From positions 744,001 to 808,000 of the forward strand of contig JAPWFG010000022.1 in NCBI GenBank assembly GCA_028015205.1: a stretch of DNA of 64,000 nt, read 5' to 3'. This document shows positions 55,821 to 64,000 of the stretch, piece by piece (within the stretch, counting starts at the first letter, position 1; each line of letters opens with the position of its first letter). The notes under the pieces are model-generated. The model did no database searches, was not told the DNA's origin, and saw only the letters and a program-made list of their open reading frames with translations. This stretch comes from Mytilisepta virgata. Taxonomy: Eukaryota > Mollusca > Bivalvia > Mytilida > Mytilidae. The position numbers and the translations under genes are program-made.

Positions 55821-57501
55821 CTGGCTTGTTAATGTAGATAAGGAATACATCACTGCTTCCAACTTCCGTACTGATATGTACATATTATCTGTATTTTGAC
55901 AGCGAGATATCGTAAAATATCATCCGGTGAGCCAGAATATGGAGCTTGGGACGAGTGAGCGTAGCGAACGAGTCCCAAATTTTCATATTCTATCGAGCTA
56001 TCTAGCTGTCAAAATGCAGACAATATTTTTATCATCTTAATTATTTATCTGAAACGTAAATATTCGTAAACGTTCTGAATGCTCCCAAATTTTTCGCGGA
56101 AAAGTATGGATTCTTCATGGCAACGACAAGTTTTCCGTTACGTTGTTTACCATACCAATAAGTATATATTTCCTAAATGTTCATGTAAAATATCTTATAA
56201 ACGATATAAAATCCGACATTAATGTGTATTTTCATGTTTAAAAAACAAAATCAGTTTGGAAATCTTTGTTCATGATTTTACGGGAAACTAAAGTACCCGC
56301 TTACAAACTTGCAATCTCGTTGACGTCATAGTCCGTCTCCATTCTCGAAACAACTTCTGACTAAAATATGCGCAACGTAAAATAATCACTAAAATGTCCT
56401 AAGGAGACGAAATATTTAAACAACATTTAGTCGTTTTTGTACTAATTCAGGCGTAAATATGGACATATAAAAATAGAGCGTACGTTTAAAAATTATTTAA
56501 TCGCAAATAATGAAATGCAATGGAAAGAGCGGAAAGAAGTCCCAGCAGACATTATCAGCATCGAGGAAAGACACATTTTGTTGATGTCACTTTTAGAAAT
56601 TTTTTCATCATTCATTTAAATAAAACGCCGTAATATAAAAAAGGAAGATCAAATCTTGATATATTTATTATTATTGAGCACTTTTGAATGCTATTTAATA
56701 AGTTCTAAGCTGCCAAACGTTGGGAGAATTTGTTGATAAGTCTTGCTGGCTGTTGATAACTCCTTCCCTTGATATGAATTTTTCGGAGCTGCTCAACAAG
56801 CTGATAGAATCACAGGGAAGGATGATAAGCTTACTTCTATATGGTCCAGTAAAGCAGCCCAGTCCCCTAAAGATATCTCGACTAGAAATTAGAAAAATTG
56901 CTCTGTTCTTGTCCAAAACTTCCATAGAACGCATTTCGTTTTCTATCTGAGAACGAATTAAGTCTAATACAGTATCCTCTTTTCTTCCATCAAACTGGGC
57001 ATTTCTAATGTCATTGTCAATTTTGGACCTGACAAAACAAAACGATTTTCCGAGCTTATGTAGTTCACCCACTAACCAACAGTCGTCTTCGCTAATTACG
57101 TTTTCAAAGAAAATGAAAAAATAATCATATTGGTTGATTTTCATTTCATCAATATATTTTTCTTTTGGAAATTTTAAAGTACCAACTCCAGGTAAGTCAT
57201 AGAAAGTTATTTTGGGGTTTAAGGGATGTTCGTATGGAGTTGGTTCTGCTGTTGTATTTCCAGATGCGCACCTTGCAAAACCTGGTTCATCAGGTCCAAC
57301 ATCTCGCATTTTGTTTATGAATGTGGATTTTCCAGTCGCACTTCTGCCTGTTATAGCAAATAGGACATTTTCTTGCTTCCACTTGATTATGGTTTCTTCC
57401 AAATATTTCTGAAGCGCGGCAGGTCCTTCATTTTCTGCAATTTCTTGTAGTATTTTCGAATCGTAATTGTGTGATGCTTGCTTAGATTGGCGTTGACCCA
57501 T
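55821..57501 (-). pseudogene. IRG-type GTPase exon 1, copy B, broken
   Basis: ATG at 57501. The first 209 codons match copy A, with intact GRSATGKS, DLPGVG and RSKID and Gly2/Ser6 for possible myristoylation. A 2-bp deletion near 56869-56873 shifts the frame, and 951 bp (55880-56830) are inserted shortly after. The last piece of the exon and its donor (GTAAGT, complement of 55820-55815) survive at 55821-55879. The open frame as it stands would give a 268-residue protein with an unrelated tail that lacks the C-terminal helical domain. Most likely a pseudogene; a truncated GTPase-domain product cannot be excluded. Confidence 0.82.
55880..56830. mobile_element. 951-bp insertion in the copy B GTPase exon
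   Basis: Copy A runs straight from GATATGT to TTACTTCTATATGG (24276-24297). In B these are separated by 951 bp. The left 150 bp contain an imperfect inverted repeat (CTGTATTTTGACAGCGAGAT against ATCTAGCTGTCAAAATGCAG) around a GGGACGAGTGAGCGTAGCGA core. No ORF over 60 codons other than the shadow of the GTPase frame, and no clear target duplication. Unclassified. Confidence 0.65.
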
Positions 57502-57719
57502 TGTAGCCCAAAGGCTTGTGAATAAAGTGTCAATAGTGTGGCCAAATGGAGAATCTTTTATCTAATGACAATGTAAAACTGCGAGAGGTCTTCCAAACGT
57601 TTTTTGGAGGAAAATTTTACGAGCATCTAACCAACGTGTGGTGATATCAGAATGTATCAAACCTGTCAAGAGATGTATAAATGCGCACAGATTTAGAAAA
57701 TTTAAATTACACTAGAAAT

Positions 57720-58700
57720 CTGTACTGTCGGAATCGACAGTGATCCCCGCACCCTCTGTAAGTAGTTGGGTCACTTACCTATAGTCACACATATAAAACC
57801 TTATTCCCATCTAAAAATAGTATGCAATCATTCTATTAAGAAATTAAATCAATAAACCCAATAAAAAATGGAAAAAAGTTAGTTCAAAAGCTTAAACTGA
57901 CATTTTTAAAATTTGACCTGAGTGAGCCCCTAGTTTAAAAATCGATATTCTAAATCCTAAACTGACTAACTAAATATAGTTATAGAACAATACTATATAT
58001 ACGAAAAATGAAAAAACTGTAAAATTAAAGAGAAGTTAAGGTCACAAGTTTAAATTGAAAATTTCAAATTTCGACCCTTCTGGACCACATTTTAGAAAAT
58101 TAAAATTCTAAAACCTTATTACACATCTGCATATGATGTTTGACAATACTGTATCGAAACTGAAATGAAATGCATAAATTGAAAAACATAAGACGAGTTT
58201 ATGTCTCAACCTTAAATTGATAGTTTTTCAAAATTCTACCCCTGTTGGCCCCAGTTTTAGAACATCAAAATTCTAAAACCTGATCGCGCATCTGCACATA
58301 ATGTATGACAGTATAGTATAGAAATAACATGCATAGATTGTAAAATGAAAGAGGAGGTTAGGTCACAAGCTTAATTTAACTGTTTTTTTTTTAAACTCGA
58401 CCCTTGTAGGCCCCAATTTTAGAAAATCAAAATTCTAAAACCTTATTGCGCATCTGCATATGGCGCATGACAATCCTGTATTGACATAAAATGCATAAAG
58501 TAAAAAATGAAAGACGATTTTAGGTCATAAGCTCGAATTACAAATTTCAACCCCTGTGGGACCATTGTTTATAAAATCAAAACTCTAAACCTTATTGCAC
58601 ATCTACAGGTTGTATGCAACCGTTCTTTATAGAAATTATATCCCTAAACCGAAAAGTAAAGGAGGAGTTGATGTCACAAGAAAGTGTGAGAAACGGACGG
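57720..58700. repeat. Array of about 150-165-bp repeats, copy B (four clear units)
   Basis: Counterpart of 25160-26330. The CTAAAACCTTATT-type word occurs near 58104, 58268, 58432 and 58578, one unit fewer than copy A. It ends in a GGACGGACGGACGG run that copy A lacks. The hairpin CTGTCGGAATCGACAG is conserved near 57726. Confidence 0.75.
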
Positions 58701-58709
58701 ACGGACGGA

Positions 58710-59420
58710 GACAATCGCTATATCCCAGAATTTTCTTCGAAAGTGCAGGGATAAACATTTCATCTTTTGTTTCGTATCTTAATTGTTAGTCAGTCAAATA
58801 ACTTGTCAATATAAACGTTTGGTGTGCAGTGTAAACATGAAATGAACACCGATGTTCAAATCTTTTGTCGGTGTTGTGATATCGCTTGCCTTTTAAAAGT
58901 AGAAACAAATCTTTTCACTTCTAAATTTCTCACTGCAACATCATCGCGGCGACCCATTTTAACTATAATCACGAGTGGTATTAAACTACAAAGCCACAAC
59001 TTATCCCAATTAAGACGTTTTGTAATCGTGAGTTCAGTAAAGAAGGAGTTGGTGTCGCAAGAAAGACAATTGCTATATCCCAGAATTTTCTTCGAAGGTG
59101 CTGGGATAAACATTTCATCTTTTGTTTCGTATCTTAATTGCTAGTCAGTCAAATAGCTTGTGAATACAAACGTTTGGTGTGCAGTGTAAACATGAAATGA
59201 AAATTGATGTTCAAATCTTTTGTTGGCGTTTTGATATCCCTTTCCTTTTACAAGTAGAAACAAATCTTCTAACTTCTTAATTTCTGACTGTAACACCATC
59301 GCAGCTATACATAAGCATTTTAACTATAATCACGAGTGACATTAAAAAACAAAGCCACAACTTATGCCAATTCAGAAGTTTTGTAATCGTGAGTTCAGTA
59401 AACAGGGAATTGTTGGTTTC
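58710..59420 (+). repeat. 355-bp tandem duplication, B-specific
   Basis: GACAATCGCTATATCCCAGA at 58710 recurs as GACAATTGCTATATCCCAGA at 59065. Each is followed by the same order of blocks (GGGATAAACATTTCATCTTT, GTGTGCAGTGTAAACATGAA, AATCGTGAGTTCAGTAAA). Copy A has a single unit (26262-26610). Confidence 0.85.
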
Positions 59421-61114
59421 GTATAATATTGTCCCCGTTATAGTTTGCAACACATCTCAGCTCGATATGTAATGCACATTTATCCTTAAATTAGTTCCGA
59501 AAAAAACAGGAAAATATCATGATATCTCTCAATACTCTTCAAACTTTTGGTTTTCAACATTTTAGGCCTTGAGCACAACCTATGAGTCGTAAATCAACGA
59601 AATCTGCACATCTTCTGCATCAAAATTGGTATGAAAAATGTATTAATGGCATTTGGTAACATAGGTTAATAAGGGTAAGACACAGAACAACAGTGAAATT
59701 GCAATATGAATTCTCCCTGGGTAAGATTGCCACAAGACTCGTCTTGAAAGAACGTTTGAAATCTTACCGTGGGGATTGATTCTTGTCAATGATGAGAATT
59801 TTTGTTGCATTTAAAATGTTTAATAAAAAAGTTCAATTTTCTTTACCTAATTCTTTCAAAATTTACATTTCAGTGAAGTAAAATCGAACATATAAAGTGT
59901 GTTCCTTGTAACTTAGATAATGATTAATGGCTGAAGGTTATCAACAACTCCCGGGGTTATCAGAATTGTGAATGTAACAACGGTTGAATCATGTCAATTG
60001 ATTTTTCATGTTTTAAATTTTACATTAGTTAAAACGGAGTCTATCCATTTCGGATCCTCTACCCACACGTTACAAGTTCTTCGTGATCAGGTAACGCCTC
60101 TATGCAGTAAAACAAGGTATTTGGACCGGAGCGTGCACTAAATTACGTATCTTTTATCTGTTTAATTGCGTTATCAAAAATATGAATAGCATGTCGATAC
60201 TTTTGAACTTTCTATTACAAAACTGGGAGCATTTGTGAAAAATATAAATGAGTATTTCCGTTGTGCATAGCTCTGTCTTTAGGTGACGTTTGCTCCATCA
60301 ATGGCGTCATTTCATTTTTGAATTTGACCTTCCACTGCTTGGTTTGTGTATTGGTGTTCAACATTTTTGGCCTAGAGAACAACTGATCAGTCGTAGGTCG
60401 ACAAAATGTGCACATCGCGTCCATCACAATTGGTATCAAAAATATATCAATATAACAATTTTTGATGGCAAATTAGAAATCAAAGAACTTCTGTATAAGG
60501 AAGTATGCTGTCATTTTTCCCAAGGCTGATGCAATAAATCCTTATCTCATCCGTCGTATTAATTCGTTGTTCCAGGGATTATTGGCGTTATTCTGACTTT
60601 TGACCGCCATACATGTACTGCACACGGCACATCCTTCTCGTCAGCTGTATCGTTTTTTTTTTTGCTTCTATCAATTTCTAAATATTATATTATGAGAAAA
60701 TATCAAACAGATCTGGGTTCTTCATATGTTATTTCATATGTCCTTCCAGTTGTACTTGAGCCGATGGCAATTCCTATATCCAGCACATAGCGTTATTACA
60801 TAAATCAAACCTAAACGTAAAAACACATAGTCAGGAAGATAAAAATTCATAAATGTTATATTGATACACACTCTAAATGCCTATTGTTTTACTTGTACTG
60901 GGAAAAATGTGGCTTTCAACCCTTTTGCCTAGAAATATGCCATTGATATTGATATTTCGTTTTTGTGAAAGCAGATATTTGATTACTGCTGCTCATAACA
61001 AGTGCCCTAGTTTTTATGCTGTCTTGTTTTGATTCTCGTTTGTCTAAGTAGCACTGATTCAATCAGTGTAAGATCAAATTTTTTGCAGACTTCTTATTTG
61101 AAAATTCTTTTTGT

Positions 61115-61147
<33 letters not shown>

Positions 61148-61463
61148 TGTTTTTTTTTTTTTTTTGCCGAAATGCTAAAACATACCGTCCAACCTCCGCC
61201 ATTTTTATCCATGACACAATAAACTTCAAACCCGGATGTTTTCGATAGATTTTGTATACTCCACTCTTACGTGTCTTCTCAAGGTCACTGTTATCTCTGG
61301 GACGAGATACCAACAAGATAATATAACATTAAATGCATGACATGAACATTCTAGTATGTTGATCACTAAAGAATAAGGATTTTAGTACAGAACAAATCAA
61401 GGACGATTTACAATTGAAAAATGACATAAAAAAATAAGAGACATAGAACGTTAAATTAATTAC
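59421..61463. other. Duplicated non-coding DNA with dispersed-repeat fragments, copy B
   Basis: Aligns with 26600-28540 and then 30886-31291; the A-specific 28540-30885 block is absent. Dispersed-repeat fragments lie at 59560-59640 and 60355-60440. A (GTTTT)n/poly-T tract lies at 61115-61165. No gene is supported. Confidence 0.5.
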
Positions 61464-61553
61464 CTGCACAAGAATATTCCTCTTCTGTGTCTTTCTTTCG
61501 AAATTTACAGCTATCAGAAAAAAAGTCAATGATTTTATTAACTGCTTCACCAT
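61464..61553 (-). CDS. Candidate small first coding exon, copy B
   Basis: Same structure as 31292-31381: ATG, 30 codons ending in CAG, then donor-like GTAATT. Differs by Cys to Phe and Thr to Ile, with four silent changes. Still weak evidence, because only 90 bases are compared and no partner exon is known. Confidence 0.3.
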
Positions 61554-61569
61554 AAAATGTTATTCCTAA

Positions 61570-63716
61570 AGACTCAATATGAACAATTAAGGTATCTAGG
61601 TTGAATAGCTGTTTTGGAAGTTACAGCTGAAAAAGTTTATAAATTGCATTCGATCATGTAGCTTTTTTTGTCAATTGAGAGATACTCTCTTTTTACAGCG
61701 ACAATAATTACACTTAGGATAGAATAGAATAGAATTTCTTTATTTGTCAATTAAAGGCCTCATAGTACAAGATAAAAGTAATAATGTAATTGGAAGAGCC
61801 ACTGTCTTCTATGCTACATGTAAAATAAATAAATTCATTACAACAAAAAGAATGTTACAGGAAAATATTAGATTATATTTATTATGATAATTTTAAAGTT
61901 TTAGCGTGACAGTGATAGATAACAATGAATATGGTGACTAAGAATAAAAACCAATGACGAAACGCTGTTATTCATATTACTATCGTAATATCTCTCACTA
62001 CAGATAAAAATATCACAGCAAAAATCCATGTCCAGCAGGGTTGTAGTTAGAAAACAATACTTCCCATTTTAAGCATTACCTACCACGCAAGTAGTGTGCT
62101 TGTAACATGAGAAGTGTTCTCCTGTGTTTTACTAGTAAAGATGAAGAGAACACTATTATGTCCTGTAAATATACACAGAATGTATTGGTTAATAATGTGT
62201 TATGACAGTAATAATTCTAATGTGATTGATGTTAGAAATACATACACCCCTTTAGAGGTGTAATGTGCCCATTGCTGTGTGTTTTATGTATAATGAAAAA
62301 CAGGCTACTTATTAAAATGAATTCAAATGAGAAACGAAGTATTGAAAACCAATGTAATTAACAGATTTAATATCAGCAAATGTATGCAAAAGCTGTGGGA
62401 AAGTTCGTAAATTGTATGAATTCCAAGGAAAAGACAAAGTCATGAGCATGGAATACAACAAGCAGACACCGAAAGGATATATATATATAACTAAAAATAT
62501 TGTTTTTAAATATTATACTAAATCAAATAGGAAAAAGATAAGTAGGTCGTAGACTGCTACCTCGTGAGCTAGCACATTCAAAATCTGGCTGAGCGTGTCA
62601 GTCTAGTACAAAGCAGGGTTCATAATCATATCATACTAAATATAATTACTAAAATTTTAGATAGTTCGATATAATTTTTAAAAGAAAAAAACATATTCAT
62701 ATTTTATTCTATAATGTTGTGAGATATGTTGGTTGGGTAACAAAATATATGCCCAGAAAATAACGAAAAATAAAAGATCTTCGACAATGTTCCATGTTTT
62801 AACTTATAGGGTATAGGCTTCAGCTGGCCCCTAATCAACAATGCATACAAATGTGCAAAAATTTTAAAAAACACAAGACTAACAAACGCTAGAGGTTCCT
62901 GACTTCTGACAGGCGCAATATTATGGCGGGGTTAAAAAGTTGTGTGAGATCGCAACCCTTCACCTATACCTCTAGCCAATGTGGAATAAACAAACACACA
63001 GCGATACGCACAGTAAAACTTAGTTTAAAAGAAGTCCGAGTCCAATGTTAGAAAAGGTAACGAAAGAAACTAAGCAAAATGACAATGATCAATATGAATT
63101 AACAAGCACTACTAGCAGCTACTGACATGCCAGCTCCAGACCTCAATTAAACTGATCGGATGATTATGTCTTTCTCATATAGAAAATCAGCTACAATCCC
63201 TCCCGTTAAGTGTTTAGTATCATGCCATCATAAATTATACGAGAAGAACATAACCCGTATCATACCAACAACTGGTTAATTGATACAAAACATATATGGA
63301 ATTGTCCCTAGTTTTTCATCATGAAAATTATATAAATTCTTAACTCGTCTTCTTTCACCATAATTTAAGGGGTTAAAGAACACCTAAGGGAGTTATCTCT
63401 TTAAAAATCAGCTGAACGTTTGAATCACATGCTATTTGTAAAGTTAAATCAAGCTTCTCAATGATCAAAACTAGTGTTGTTCACTACCATTACCTATTGG
63501 AACAAATGTTTGGTCTGTAATATATGAATTATTGTACTGAAGCACTGGGTAATATGATGTTACAAAAAAAGTTCATTTAAATACAGCATGTAAACTTAAT
63601 TTTAAAAGGATGCTCTACTGAGACAAGGAATTGAAACGTGATAAAAATGTTCTTGGTATTATAAAAAGACAAGAAAATAACCATGTTATTGTTATGACAC
63701 ATATGTAGATAGATAA
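61570..63716. other. Duplicated non-coding DNA, copy B right part
   Basis: Aligns with 31400-33815. Conserved without an open frame around 62750-63290. No RNA gene or promoter recognised. Confidence 0.45.
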
Positions 63717-64000
63717 ATGTTTGTATTTCCACACAACGTAATTTTGCAACCTACTTATAACCAAGTTCTTACAGATTATTTAGATGTATGTCCTTCACTG
63801 ATAACCTATCACGAAAAGGGGAAATATTTTATTGATATTAAATTCAATTGTTCTACAAGAACGGCAAACAATCCTCCAAAAAGTGTACTTTGTGAAATTT
63901 AATGCCAAAGTGTCTGAATCGGACATACTCAAACATTTTAATATTTAATTAGATAATTAACAAAACAACAACAAAGTGAATTGCAAGATTTGTTGTTTAA
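63717..64000 (+). mobile_element. Possible upstream part of an RT2 element, cut by the window end
   Basis: A 61-codon frame (63717-63902) with text such as PTYNQVLTDYLDVCPSL. Its copy A counterpart (33820-33990) lies just before RT2 reverse-transcriptase debris at 34230-34760, so this is probably the element's 5' coding part. This is an inference from position only. Confidence 0.3.

Larger units (their letters stand above)
36330..64000. repeat. Segmental duplication, copy B (runs past the window end)
   Basis: Collinear with 7180-34080 in direct orientation. It has its own insertions at 40229-41052, 41076-42285, 46156-47717, 48271-48354, 51256-51839 and 55880-56830, a minisatellite expansion at 39540-40075, and a 355-bp tandem duplication at 58710-59420. 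It lacks the A-specific blocks at 8191-8537, 10090-10846, 13890-16600 and 28540-30885. Confidence 0.9.

Overview
The window is AT-rich eukaryotic DNA, most likely from a marine bivalve and probably a mussel-like species. Four things suggest this: coding segments are split by GT-AG introns, there is a tRNA-derived SINE and several TA-flanked MITEs, many 5'-truncated reverse-transcriptase elements are present, and the recognisable host genes (IRG-type GTPase, C1q domain, RING/coiled-coil proteins) belong to families that are large in bivalves. The species is an inference. No bacterial, viral or organellar gene organisation is present.

Layout. Positions 1-7180 carry two plus-strand host genes: a 428-residue lysine/glutamate-rich coiled-coil protein (1954-3240), and a two-exon RING finger + TRAF-type zinc finger + coiled-coil gene (4596-4711 and 5982-6624). 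The intron of the second gene splits a zinc-binding cysteine codon. From about 7180 to the end the window is a large direct segmental duplication. Copy A is about 7180-34080, a spacer of about 2.2 kb follows, and copy B runs from about 36330 past the window end. The two copies are collinear, visibly diverged, and differ by many insertions and deletions, most of them mobile elements.

Each copy contains, in order: a terminal coiled-coil exon (9464-9773 / 38100-38397); dispersed repeats; a decayed C1q domain (about 13268 / 43910); the C-terminal exon of a minus-strand IRG-type GTPase (16927-17406 / about 45031-45528); old reverse-transcriptase debris; an unidentified decayed protein-like tract (about 21417 / 51888); a Tc1-like transposase N-terminus (22637 / 53136); another reverse-transcriptase remnant; and the N-terminal GTPase exon (24224-24955 / 55821-57501). 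A block of about 150-bp repeats, assorted dispersed repeats and a small candidate exon (31292-31381 / 61464-61553) follow.

In copy A the two GTPase exons have consensus splice sites and the same intron phase, and predict an intact protein of about 403 residues with an N-terminal glycine suited to myristoylation. In copy B the same gene is broken by two frameshifts and a 951-bp insertion. The locus therefore looks like a duplicated innate-immunity neighbourhood (GTPase, C1q, RING/coiled-coil) in which one paralogue is kept and the other is decaying. Because A and B act as filled/empty-site pairs, several retroelement and MITE insertions can be dated as later than the duplication. Whether the immune-type genes work together is not shown by the sequence.
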